Source: Maioricimonas rarisocia
Lineage (GTDB): Bacteria > Planctomycetota > Planctomycetia > Planctomycetales > Planctomycetaceae
NCBI RefSeq assembly: GCF_007747795.1
Contig: NZ_CP036275.1
Location: 7,246,001 to 7,310,000 of the forward strand
Direction of reading: 5' to 3'
Length of the DNA stretch: 64,000 bases
Below, one piece after another: positions 1 through 10,078 of this stretch (positions are counted from its first letter, which is position 1; every line of letters begins with the position of its first letter). A model generated the notes under the pieces. The model saw nothing but the letters and a program-made list of their open reading frames with translations. It was not told where the DNA came from and did no database searches. The position numbers were made by a program, and so were the translations under genes.

Positions 1-563
1 AGCTGGACCGCTGCCGGGACATCCTCGACCGCATGTCGACCGATGCCGGACTCGCGATCGGGGAAACTCTGGTAAAGACGACGGTCGGCGAGCTGGTGGA
101 AGAAGCGGTGGACGGAGCCGGAGACCCCCAGGCCATTCAGGTCACGTTCGCCGACGGGGCGGCCACCGTCCCGCTCGAAGCCCCACTGCACGGCCTGGCC
201 CAGGCCGTGCGAGGCATCATAAAAAATGCCGTTGATGCGTCCGGACCTCAACCGCGCGTGGAATGCCGCGTGACTGCGTCGAATGACCGGTTCACCCTGC
301 AGGTGCAGGACTCAGGGACCGGCATGGATGCGGAAACGCTCCGCCGCATCGGCGAACCCTTCTTCACCACAAAGGAACCGGGGAAGGGGACCGGTCTGGG
401 CGTGTTCCTGGCCCGTAATATAATTGAGCGGCTCGGAGGAACGCTGGCCTTCTCCTCGACGCCGGGCGAGGGCACGTGCGTGACGATCCAGCTTCCGACG
501 CGGCTGCCGGCACCGGGCCAGGCGGGCGCGAGTGATCTGGCGGGTCACGGTCAGCTGTTCTGA
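1..563 (+). CDS. regB: RegB/PrrB-type sensor histidine kinase, C-terminal part (5' end outside window)
   Basis: The open frame already runs at the left edge (in frame from base 3), so only the C-terminal ~187 residues are present. The visible part starts with an LDRCRDIL segment, similar to the region after the H-box in RegB/PrrB kinases. A full HATPase_c domain follows: N box (IIKNAVDAS), G1 box (DSGTGMD), F box (GEPFFTTK) and G2 box (GKGTGLGVFLA). The role inferred from the family is ATP-dependent autophosphorylation and phosphotransfer to the RegA-like regulator encoded 212 bases downstream. In proteobacteria RegB senses redox state through a cysteine and quinone binding. Those regions lie outside the window, so redox sensing cannot be confirmed here. 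The RegB assignment rests on the C-terminal motif pattern plus the neighbouring RegA-like gene and is fairly secure. Confidence 0.8.
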   Translation, partial: LDRCRDILDRMSTDAGLAIGETLVKTTVGELVEEAVDGAGDPQAIQVTFADGAATVPLEAPLHGLAQAVRGIIKNAVDASGPQPRVECRVTASNDRFTLQVQDSGTGMDAETLRRIGEPFFTTKEPGKGTGLGVFLARNIIERLGGTLAFSSTPGEGTCVTIQLPTRLPAPGQAGASDLAGHGQLF

Positions 564-656
564 GCGGATAATCCGGGTTGGCGCAAGAGCATTTCTGGAT
601 TGCGGTCGCGGCTGCATCCGATGAACGCTTGGACCGAATTGTCCCGCCCACCATCC

Positions 657-679
657 AGGTGCGACAGATTGTCGCACCT
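657..679. promoter_or_regulatory. Perfect inverted repeat before regA, RegA/PrrA-box-like
   Basis: Arms AGGTGCGACA (657–666) and TGTCGCACCT (670–679) are perfectly complementary around the spacer GAT. The core GCGAC-N5-GTCGC (661–675) agrees with the RegR/RegA-type consensus GNGRCRTTNNGNCGC at 9 of 11 specified bases. A lone half-site (GGTGCGACA) recurs just before the regA start. It lies about 100 bases upstream of the GTG, which suggests autoregulation. The structure is seen in the sequence; the binding protein is inferred. Confidence 0.55.
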
Positions 680-775
680 TGCCGTGTTGACCCTTCACGC
701 ATCGGTTGCAACACTCTGCCGCGTTGGCCGGATCGCCCCGCGACCCGGTGCGACAAAACAGAACGAGACACCACG

Positions 776-1309
776 GTGGACGCCGAAACCTGCCTGATTG
801 TCGACGACGACGAACTCCTCAGGACGCACCTGGGACGTGCCATCGAGGCGCGGGGATTTCGTGTCACGACGGCAGAGAGCGGCGAACAGGCACTGCAGCT
901 TGTCGAAGAGGAATGCCCCGACCGGGCCATCATCGACCTGAGAATGCCGGGCATGGGTGGCCTGGAACTTCTCGAACGGCTGCGGGAGAAGTGCCCGACG
1001 ATTCGTGTGGTGGTGCTAACCGGCTTCGGCAGCATCGCCAACGCCGTGGCGGCCGTTCGGGCCGGTGCGGTGAATTACGTGACCAAGCCGGCACACGCAT
1101 CGGAAGTTCTCGCTGCGTTCACGGCCACTCCCGAAGTGGAAGTGAAAGAGGAGAGCGAGGACATCGAGGCCCCGTCACTGGCCGAGGCAGAATGGAACCA
1201 CATCCAGCGGGTTCTTGACGAGTGTGACGGTAATGTTTCGCGGGCCGCGAGACTGTTGGATATTCCCCGACGAACACTGCAGCGAAAGCTGAAGAAGCGG
1301 GCACCATGA
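776..1309 (+). CDS. regA: RegA/PrrA/ActR-type response regulator
   Basis: A 177-residue protein. The receiver domain covers residues ~5–120, with the acidic pocket in LIVDDDE, the phosphoacceptor Asp in IIDLRMPGM, a Thr in VVVLTGFGS and Lys in VTKPAH. After a short linker there is a Fis-type helix-turn-helix (ECDGNVSRAARLLDIPRRTLQRKL), the hallmark of the RegA/PrrA/ActR/RegR group. The frame is open to a TTG at 578, but GTG 776 is chosen because the receiver fold starts immediately after it and the upstream translation is not protein-like. Its partner is the RegB-like kinase upstream. In proteobacteria this pair controls respiration, fixation and electron-transport genes. Here the next genes are an alternative complex III and a terminal oxidase, which fits such a role. 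Confidence 0.86.
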   Translation: MDAETCLIVDDDELLRTHLGRAIEARGFRVTTAESGEQALQLVEEECPDRAIIDLRMPGMGGLELLERLREKCPTIRVVVLTGFGSIANAVAAVRAGAVNYVTKPAHASEVLAAFTATPEVEVKEESEDIEAPSLAEAEWNHIQRVLDECDGNVSRAARLLDIPRRTLQRKLKKRAP

Positions 1310-1334
1310 CCTACCTTGCGGGGCAATCCCGCGA

Positions 1335-1352
1335 CACCGGGGCCTCCCGGTG
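1335..1352 (+). terminator. Hairpin after regA, possible weak terminator
   Basis: CACCGGG (1335–1341), loop GCCT, CCCGGTG (1346–1352) form a perfect 7-bp GC-rich stem 25 bases after the regA stop. There is no clear U-tract. It may be an attenuator or a partial terminator separating regBA from the respiratory operon. Confidence 0.4.
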
Positions 1353-1366
1353 CGACGATTTGACGC
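1352..1366. promoter_or_regulatory. RegA/RegR-box-like site upstream of the respiratory operon
   Basis: GCGACGATTTGACGC matches GNGRCRTTNNGNCGC at 10 of 11 specified positions, with the only mismatch at the first T. It lies 236 bases upstream of actA. This is a sequence match plus family knowledge; binding is inferred. Confidence 0.5.
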
Positions 1367-1466
1367 AGCGACTTAAGAGCGGCTCCAACCTATACTCCCT
1401 CAAAACCTGACGCAGATCGAGATGCGAACCGTCGCGGCCGCGTTCCCCGTGACAGCGGACTAACCC

Positions 1467-1483
1467 CGAACGACCGTCGTTCG
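1467..1483. promoter_or_regulatory. 17-bp near-palindrome in the actA upstream region
   Basis: CGAACGAC-C-GTCGTTCG is a perfect 8-bp dyad with a one-base centre, 119 bases before actA. A second longer-range pairing exists between GATGCGAAC (1421–1429) and GTTCGCATC (1479–1487). It could be an operator or an RNA structure in the leader of the respiratory mRNA. No known regulator is recognised. Confidence 0.4.
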
Positions 1484-1601
1484 CATCAGCCCCCACATCC
1501 GACTTTGACGATGACCGTCCGTCTGTGGGGGTGGGCCGATGCTTTGATCTGATCCGTTAAGACCTTATGGCGAATACGGTACGCGCTGACGAGTGCCTCC
1601 G

Positions 1602-2282
1602 ATGAGATTCAACTTTCCAACATGGGTAAACCGGTTCGTCCCGCTTCTGGGCGTGACGATCCTCGGTGGAGCGGCTTACCTCGGTGCCGTCGTCTTTGCT
1701 GCGACGGACCCCGAAACGCTCAACATCGGCCACAAGCCGAGCCAGCCGGTCCCTTTCAGTCACAAGACGCACGCCGGTCGACTCAAGATGGACTGCCGGT
1801 ACTGCCACAACACCGTCGACAAGGCGGCGTTTGCGGCGGTTCCCCCCACCTCGACCTGCTCGAACTGTCACACCGGTGCCGACGCAAATGGCTCGGTCTC
1901 GGTCAGTGCGATTCACAGTGACAGCCCGAACCTCGCCCGCATCCGCCAGAGTCAGGCGACGGGTGAGCCGGTCGACTGGCTGAAGGTCCACGACCTGCCG
2001 GACTACGTTTACTTCGATCACAGTGCCCACGTGAACAGTGGCGTCAGCTGTGTTTCCTGCCATGGCCGTGTCGACCGCATGGATGTCGTCGAACAGGTCA
2101 AGACGCTGTCGATGACGTTCTGCCTCGACTGCCACCGCAATCCGGAGCCGCACCTGCGGCCACTCGAGCACATTACCGACCTGGCCTGGGTTCCCGAAGA
2201 AGATCCCGAGGTCGTCGGTGCCCGGATCCGCGACGAGCTGAACATTCATCCGCGAACCAATTGCTCCACCTGCCACAGGTAA
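1602..2282 (+). CDS. actA: Alternative complex III subunit A, pentaheme cytochrome c
   Basis: A 226-residue protein with one N-terminal membrane anchor (residues ~10–33) and five CxxCH haem c motifs: CRYCH, CSNCH, CVSCH, CLDCH and CSTCH. Extra His residues ([15 protein letters not shown]) are probable sixth axial ligands. This matches ActA of alternative complex III, which passes electrons from the quinol-oxidising core to a terminal oxidase or soluble cytochrome. A GTG at 1593 is in frame, but ATG 1602 places the anchor directly at the N-terminus. It is the first gene of a tightly spaced operon, with actB starting 9 bases downstream. Regulation by the upstream RegBA pair is plausible because of the box-like sites between them. 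Confidence 0.9.
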   Translation: MRFNFPTWVNRFVPLLGVTILGGAAYLGAVVFAATDPETLNIGHKPSQPVPFSHKTHAGRLKMDCRYCHNTVDKAAFAAVPPTSTCSNCHTGADANGSVSVSAIHSDSPNLARIRQSQATGEPVDWLKVHDLPDYVYFDHSAHVNSGVSCVSCHGRVDRMDVVEQVKTLSMTFCLDCHRNPEPHLRPLEHITDLAWVPEEDPEVVGARIRDELNIHPRTNCSTCHR

Positions 2283-2291
2283 GTTCGGAAG

Positions 2292-5200
2292 ATGTCCAAG
2301 ACCTGGTACCGCAGCCTCCGCGAACTCGAGAACTCGTCTGAGTTCCAGGAAATGCTGCATCGCGAATTTCCCGAAGCCGCCAGCGAGTTCCCCAAGGGAC
2401 TCTCGCGGCGACGCTGGCTGCAGCTCATGGGTTCGTCCCTCGCGCTGGCGGGCGTCTCCGGCTGCCGCTTCGAAGAAGAAACGCTCGCACCGTTCGCCAC
2501 CCGCCCTGCGAACCGCATTCCGGGCAAAACGCAGCAGTTCAACACGACCATCGAGATCGGCGGTCACGCCCGGGCCCTGCGGGCGACCAGTTACGACGGC
2601 CGGCCGATCAAGCTGGACGGCAACCCCGATCATCCTTCGTCCAACGGCGCCAGTGACTCGTACACGCAGGCGACGATCCTCGATCTGTACGATCCGGACC
2701 GCGGACAGACTCCCGTCGAGAAGACCGGCGGCTCGAAGTTCACCCGCAGCTGGGTCGAAACGGACGCTTTCCTGAACGAGCAGTTCCAGCAGTTCGCCGC
2801 CGCGAAGGGAGACGGCCTCTGCGTTCTGGCCGAGACGACCTCGTCACCAACTGTCGCGCGACTGCGGAAGACGCTGCAGGAAAAGCTCCCGCAACTGAAG
2901 TGGTTCGACTACTCGAATCTTGCTCCGGTCAATGCCCGCGAAGGAGCGACGCTCGCTTTCGGCGAGGCAGTTCGCCCGCAGTATGACCTGGAGTCGGCTG
3001 CTGTCGTCCTGACCGTCGACTGCGATCTGCTTGGCCAGCATCCGGACGGCCTGCGGAACGCCCGCAGCTTCTCTCGCGGCCGCAATCCGGACAGCGAGCA
3101 GATGACCCGGCTGTACGCGGTGGAATGCGAGTTCTCCGGAACCGCCGTCGCCGCCGATCACCGCGTCGCCCTGCGTCCCACGCAGATCGCCGGCTTCCTG
3201 GCGAGCGTTGAACAGGCCCTGGCGAGCGACGAAGAGATTCATGCCGCCGACGAGTCGGCTCCGTGGTCGCAGCAGGTGTTCGCTGCCCTGGTCGACGATC
3301 TGAAGAAGCACCGCGGCAAGTCGGTCATTGCCGTGGGCGAGCGTCAGCCGGCCGAAGTGCACGCTCTGGCCCATCGGCTGAATCAGCAACTGGGCAACAT
3401 CGGCAACACCGTCACGCTGCTGAAGGACGAGTCGACGCCGGATACCTTCGACGAGTTCGTCGCTCACGCCGAATCAACCGGCGGGAAGATGCTGCTTCTG
3501 CTCGGCGGAAACCCGGTCTACGACTCCCCGGCCGACATCGAAGTGGCTCCCCTCCTCGAAAAGTTCGAGAAGACCGTTCACTTCGGACTCTATCCGAACG
3601 AGACGACGGTCGGCTGCGACTGGTACCTGCCGATGTCGCATCCGCTCGAGTCCTGGTCGGATGCCCGCCTGTTCGACGGCACCTACGGCGTCGGGCAGCC
3701 GCTCATCGAGCCGCTGTTCGAGAGCCGCAGCCTCGTTGAATTCCTCGCCGGTCTGGCGGGTGAATCGGCGGACGGTCGCGAACTGGTTCGGCAGACCGCC
3801 CGTCAGTTCGACCCGGCTCTGAAGTTGAGCAAAGGTTGGGAGCGGGTCGTTCATAACGGCTTCCACGCCGACTCAACCGCAGCCACTGTCACGCCGGAAC
3901 TGAAGGAGTTCGAGGGACCAGCCGTTTCGACCGCCTGGCAGCGTCCGGTAGAAGTGACCAACGGCGAACTCGAGCTGGTCTTCACGACCGATTCGAGTGT
4001 GCTGGACGGCCGGTTCGCGAACAACGCCTGGCTGCAGGAGCTGCCGCACCCGCTCACGAAGATGACGTGGAGCAACGCGGCCATCATGAGCCCGAAGACG
4101 GCCGCCGCTCTGGACCTGAAAGACAACGACGTTGTCCGCCTCGAAGTGGATGGCCGCCACATCGAGCTGCCGGTTTACATTCAGCCGGGTCAGGCGACCG
4201 GTTCGGTCGCAGTCGCCCTTGGCTACGGACGGACGCACGCCGGCCTGGTCGGTGGTGACGTCGAAGAAGGGGTCGAGCCGGTCGGAGTGAACGCCGGCAC
4301 GCTGCGGACTGCCGACACGCGCCACTTCGCCACCGGCCTTCAGGTGAAGCAGTCCGGTCGACGCGAAGAGCTGGCCGTCACGCAGGATCACTACGCGATC
4401 GACAAGGTGGGTCTGGAAGAGATCCACGGCCGCGTGGGCGATCTGGTCCGCGAAGGAACGCTGGACGAGTACCGCCACCACCCTGACTTCGCTCAGCACG
4501 AAGTGCATCACCCGCCGCTCGAGTCCCTCTGGACCGAACCGTCCTACGACGGCCACGCCTGGGGGATGGCGATTGACCTCAACAAGTGCATTGGCTGCAA
4601 CGCCTGTGTCGTTGCCTGCCAGTCCGAGAACAACGTGCCGGTCGTCGGTCCCGAGCAAGTCCGGGCCAGCCGCGAGATGCACTGGCTCAAGGTGGACCGG
4701 TACTTCACCGGCGATGCCGAAGAGCCGGAAGTCGCTACGCAACCGGTCACCTGCCAGCACTGTGAGAACGCTCCCTGCGAGCAGGTCTGCCCGGTCGCGG
4801 CCACCGTCCACAGCGACGAGGGTCTCAACGACATGGCGTATAACCGCTGCATCGGCACGCGGTACTGCGGCAACAACTGTCCTTACAAGGTGCGGCGGTT
4901 CAACTTCCTGGACTACCGCGACGAACTCGAAGCGGCCAACCGGGAACTGACGCAGCTCGTGCTCAACCCGGAAGTGACCGTCCGCAGCCGCGGTGTCATG
5001 GAGAAGTGCACCTACTGCGTGCAGCGGATCCAGAACACCCGCATCGAAGCAAAGAACGAGCGGCGGCCGATCGGCCCGAATGAGATTCAGACCGCCTGCC
5101 AGCAGGTCTGTGCCTCCGAGGCGATCGTCTTCGGCGACCTGAACAATCCCGAAAGCGACGTCGCGAAGGCTCATTCCGACGCCCGGGCGTACGGGATGCT

Positions 5201-5419
5201 CTCGGAGTTGAACGTCAAGCCCCGCACCAAGTACCTCGCCCGCATCCGGAACCCGCATCCGTGGCTGGCCCCGCCGGTCGAATCGGCCCACGGGCACGAC
5301 GACCACGGACACGGCGACGATCACGGCGAGCATGCCCACGCCGACGAGCGGCACGGCACTGAAGTGAGTCACAACACGGTCCCCGCACCGGCTCAGGAAC
5401 TGCGGGAGGAGCAGGTCTG

Positions 5420-5420
<1 letters not shown>
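2292..5420 (+). CDS. actB: Alternative complex III subunit B, molybdopterin-like/iron–sulfur protein
   Basis: A 1,042-residue fused ActB (B1 + B2). A Tat-like segment ([10 protein letters not shown], residues ~38–47) precedes a hydrophobic stretch. Residues ~75–720 resemble the molybdopterin oxidoreductase fold; in ActB proteins of known structure this domain carries no Mo cofactor. The C-terminal ~300 residues are a four-cluster ferredoxin-like domain with Cys motifs [37 protein letters not shown], and CTYC...CQQVC. The last ~35 residues form an unusual His/Asp-rich tail ([17 protein letters not shown]). The protein faces the periplasm and relays electrons from the quinol-oxidising membrane subunits to the haems. 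Its TGA overlaps the actC ATG by one base, indicating coupled translation. Confidence 0.92.
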
Positions 5421-6829
<1,409 letters not shown>

Positions 6830-6889
6830 TTCCTGCCGCGGAATTGCGGTTTGAACTTAGCAGAACGTAACTGCCACAACAGAGACCAG

Positions 6890-8245
6890 GTGACACCCTT
6901 GTCCGCCACACTGTTAGAACCTGAAACCACACAGCAGGACGTCTCCGACGAGTCGTCCGGCTCGGTGTGCGGCGTTCTGGCCGAGTTTGCCGGCCCCAAA
7001 CAACTGCTGCGGGCTGCGGAGATGGTCCGCGACGCCGGTTACAGGAAGACCGACGCGTTCAGCCCGTTTCCAATCCACGGCATGGATGACGCTTTGGGGA
7101 TCAAGCCGACGATCCTGCCGGTCATCGTGCTCGTCGTGGGTCTGACCGGCTGTGCCGGCGGCCTGCTGATGCAGTGGTGGATGAACGCCGTCGACTACCC
7201 GTTCCTGATCAGTGGCAAGCCGCTGTTCAGCCTGCCGGCCAACATCCCGGTGACGTTCGAGATCATCGTGCTCACCAGTGCGTTCGCAACGTTTCTCGGA
7301 ATGCTGGGACTGAACGGTCTGCCGAAGCCGGCAAGCCCGCTGCTGGAGCAGGAGCGGTTCCGCGGCGTCACCGACAACAAGTTCTTTCTGTACGTCGACG
7401 CGGCCGATCCCAAGTTCGAAGAGCAGGATGTCGTCGATCTGTTCCACCGGGCTGGTGCGACCTGGGTCGATGACGTTCCGAACTCCAAGTCGTCCGCGAA
7501 GATTCCCGGGGCGATCAAGATGGGACTGGTCGCGCTGCTGGCACTCGCGCTTGTCCCGCCGGCGATGATCTACCGGGCCCGGCACACGACTTCGGAGAAG
7601 CCGCGAATCGACTTCTTCTCCGACATGGATTCGCAGGCCCGGCCGAGTGCACAGCAGTCGACCGACCTGTTTGCCGACGGTCGCGCCATGCGGCCCCAGA
7701 TTGCCGGCACGATCGCGGTGGGTGACTTCTACGAAGACGACGCCTTCTTCCTGGGGTACATCCCAGGTGACGAGGACGAGAACGGTGAAACCGTAGCCGC
7801 TGCGGAATCGGCGACCGACGCCGCTCCTGGCGCTCCGGCGGCTGCCGCCGTCAATGAGCCGAACTACGTGAGTGAGTTCCCGGTCGAAGTGACCGAGTCG
7901 CTGATGTACCGGGGCCAGATGCAGTTCAACATCTACTGTGCTCCCTGCCACGGCCTGGCCGGCCAGGGGGACGGACTGGTCTCGCTACGGGCGATGGAAC
8001 TGCAGCAGCCGACCTGGGTGCCGCCGACCAACCTGACGAGCCCGCCGGTCATCGCGCAGCCTGTCGGCAAGATCTACGACACGATCACGAACGGTCGCCG
8101 CAAGATGTCCGGCTATGCCGCTCAGATCCCTCCGGAAGATCGCTGGGCCATCGTGCTGTACGTGCGGGCCCTGCAGAAGAGCCAGCGAGCGACGCTGGAT
8201 GAGATTCCCGAAGACAAAGCCGCTGTCCTGAAGAATCAGAAGTAG
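6890..8245 (+). CDS. actDE: Fused alternative complex III subunits D (DUF3341) and E (cytochrome c)
   Basis: A 451-residue protein joining two normally separate subunits. Residues ~25–190 are a DUF3341/ActD domain with the YRKTDAFSPFPIHGMD signature, two membrane helices, and the DNKFFLYVDAADP segment. A membrane helix near 205–225 and a low-complexity acidic/Ala linker lead to an ActE-like monohaem cytochrome c domain with CAPCHGLAGQGDG and a distal GRRKMSGYA segment. GTG 6890 is preferred over TTG 6851 because it has a better spacing from the actC stop and the upstream peptide is not family-like. Both domains sit in actD–actE order. The fusion may fix their stoichiometry and anchor the cytochrome to the membrane. 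Confidence 0.88.
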   Translation: MTPLSATLLEPETTQQDVSDESSGSVCGVLAEFAGPKQLLRAAEMVRDAGYRKTDAFSPFPIHGMDDALGIKPTILPVIVLVVGLTGCAGGLLMQWWMNAVDYPFLISGKPLFSLPANIPVTFEIIVLTSAFATFLGMLGLNGLPKPASPLLEQERFRGVTDNKFFLYVDAADPKFEEQDVVDLFHRAGATWVDDVPNSKSSAKIPGAIKMGLVALLALALVPPAMIYRARHTTSEKPRIDFFSDMDSQARPSAQQSTDLFADGRAMRPQIAGTIAVGDFYEDDAFFLGYIPGDEDENGETVAAAESATDAAPGAPAAAAVNEPNYVSEFPVEVTESLMYRGQMQFNIYCAPCHGLAGQGDGLVSLRAMELQQPTWVPPTNLTSPPVIAQPVGKIYDTITNGRRKMSGYAAQIPPEDRWAIVLYVRALQKSQRATLDEIPEDKAAVLKNQK

Positions 8246-8254
8246 TAACCGTCC

Positions 8255-9691
8255 ATGACTGGGCATGATCACCACATTTCGTTCGACCCGGAACGTGACC
8301 GCACCCTGCGGGAGCATGGGGCGAAGTACGTCCGTGTTTCGCTGATCGCCGGAGTCGTCTGCCTGGTTCTGGCCGGTCTGGTCGCCTTCATCGGCGGCGG
8401 ATCGACGCAGGCGGACGAGGTCTTCAACAGTCACACGTCGCCGTCCGCACTGGTGGGCGTCGTCGAACTGCTGGCCGAGGCTGAACACCACGACGTCGAA
8501 TCCTTCGAAGGACAGCCGGTCGCCGAGATCGCCGCTGCTGCCGAGAAGACGTTCGGCGACGAACTTCCGCCTCACTGGGACGAGTTCCTGCAGAGCAGCA
8601 CCGGTTCGGGCTGGGAACGGTTCCAGGCGAGCTACCTGGTCGGGTTCCTGTTCGTGGTGAGTCTGTCGCTGGGCGGTCTGTTCTTCGTGCTGATCCAGCA
8701 TGTGACGCGGGCCGGCTGGAGCGTCGTCGTCCGCCGCATCGCCGAGATCATGGCAGCCGCTCTCGCGCCTCTGGCGGTGCTCAGCCTGCCGATCCTCATC
8801 CCGCTGCTGCTGGGCAGTCACGCCCTGTTCGAGTGGAACGATCCGCAGCTGGTGCAGACCGACGAGCTGATCCGTCACAAGCGGCCTTACCTCAATCCCG
8901 GCTTCTTCACGATCCGCTCGCTGATCTACTTCGTCGTCTGGGCCGGACTCGGCAGCTTCCTGCTGAGTCGTTCGCGTGCACAGGACAAGACCGGCGACGT
9001 CCGGAACACGCACAGCATGCAGAGCATCGCTCCGGTGGGCCTGCTGCTGTTCGCCCTGTCGGTCAACTTCTTCGCCTTCGACTACCTGATGTCGCTGGCA
9101 CCGCACTGGTTCAGCGCGATTTACGGCGTCTACTACTTCTCGGGCGCCGTGGTCGGCGGACTGGCCACCATGATCCTGGCCAGCCTCTGGCTGCAGCGCA
9201 AAGGCGTGCTGGGTGACGAAGTCACGACCGAGCACTACCACGACCTGGGGAAGTTGCTGTTCGGCTTCAATTTCTTCTGGGGATACATCGCCTTCTCGCA
9301 GTACCTGCTGATCTGGTACGCGAACATTCCGGAAGAGACCGGCTGGTTCCTGATCCGTCAGGAGAACGGCTGGAAAGTGGTGAGCCTGATCGTCTTGTTC
9401 GGTCATCTGCTCATTCCCTTCCTGGGCCTGATTTCGCGGCAGTCACGCCGGAACCGGGTTTCGCTCGTGTTCTGGTCCTGCTGGCTGCTGGTGATGCACT
9501 GGGTGGACCTGTACTGGAACGTCCTCCCGCAGTTTTCCGTCAATCCCTGGCCGGGGCTGGTCGACGTGCTCGCCACGGTCGGACTGTGCGGAGTCTACAT
9601 CGCGCTCGTGTTCCGAACGGCATCGCAGGGAGCCTGGCTCCCGATTCGCGATCCGCGGCTTAATGAATCACTTGCCTTCCACAACGTCTGA
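8255..9691 (+). CDS. actF: Alternative complex III subunit F, second NrfD-like membrane subunit
   Basis: A 478-residue polytopic protein with about ten hydrophobic segments, beginning with a short His-rich N-terminus (MTGHDHH). A soluble loop lies at residues ~55–125, between the first helix and the rest. The later helices contain WSVVVRRIAEIMAA, characteristic of ActF, and SLAPHWFSAIYGVYYFSG. ActF pairs with ActC in the membrane arm of alternative complex III and has been proposed to take part in proton translocation. It starts 9 bases after the actDE stop. The identification is supported by its position in the standard A-B-C-D-E-F order. Confidence 0.9.
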   Translation: MTGHDHHISFDPERDRTLREHGAKYVRVSLIAGVVCLVLAGLVAFIGGGSTQADEVFNSHTSPSALVGVVELLAEAEHHDVESFEGQPVAEIAAAAEKTFGDELPPHWDEFLQSSTGSGWERFQASYLVGFLFVVSLSLGGLFFVLIQHVTRAGWSVVVRRIAEIMAAALAPLAVLSLPILIPLLLGSHALFEWNDPQLVQTDELIRHKRPYLNPGFFTIRSLIYFVVWAGLGSFLLSRSRAQDKTGDVRNTHSMQSIAPVGLLLFALSVNFFAFDYLMSLAPHWFSAIYGVYYFSGAVVGGLATMILASLWLQRKGVLGDEVTTEHYHDLGKLLFGFNFFWGYIAFSQYLLIWYANIPEETGWFLIRQENGWKVVSLIVLFGHLLIPFLGLISRQSRRNRVSLVFWSCWLLVMHWVDLYWNVLPQFSVNPWPGLVDVLATVGLCGVYIALVFRTASQGAWLPIRDPRLNESLAFHNV

Positions 9692-9700
9692 GGTGCAACC

Positions 9701-10078
9701 ATGTCCCATGCAGTTCTGGAGCGTCCCACGGCGCAGCAGGCGCTGAGCCCCGAGGACCAGTTCGAGCGGTATGACACCATCGACACGCCGAAGATCGTGG
9801 TGATCGGTTTCATTGCCGCCATCGTGACCTTCGCCGCCATCGTCGGAGCCCAGGCTCTCTACTTCGCCGCCTACAGCGTCGAATCGACAGAGAAGGAAGT
9901 CCAGGCCGCCGACGCCCTCGTCGAAGACGCCCTCACGAAGCAGAGCGCAAAGCTCTCCAGCTACGGCTGGGTGGATCCGCAGCAGGGCATCGTCACCATC
10001 CCGGTCGACGACGCGATGAAGCTGGTTCTCGAAGAAGAGAACTCGCGAAAGACCAGCAATGAGAATTCCATCAACTGA
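9701..10078 (+). CDS. Small single-pass membrane protein between actF and sco
   Basis: A 125-residue protein with a soluble N-terminus, one membrane helix (residues ~29–52), an Ala/Glu-rich coiled stretch (~60–83) and a C-terminal SYGWVDPQQGIVTIPVDDAMKLV segment. The W-[VI]-D...G-x-V-x-IP-[IV]-D-x-AM pattern resembles short proteins I recall near respiratory oxidase genes in other bacteria, but I know no characterised function. It starts 9 bases after actF and overlaps the sco start by 20 bases, so it is part of the operon. It may be an accessory or assembly subunit of the ACIII–caa3 complex; that is inference from position only. Confidence 0.75.
   Translation: MSHAVLERPTAQQALSPEDQFERYDTIDTPKIVVIGFIAAIVTFAAIVGAQALYFAAYSVESTEKEVQAADALVEDALTKQSAKLSSYGWVDPQQGIVTIPVDDAMKLVLEEENSRKTSNENSIN

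Noticed and set aside
1557-2633. Long minus-strand open frame opposite actA
   Set aside because: Antisense shadow of the pentaheme gene in GC-rich sequence; no domain, and the plus-strand gene is certain.
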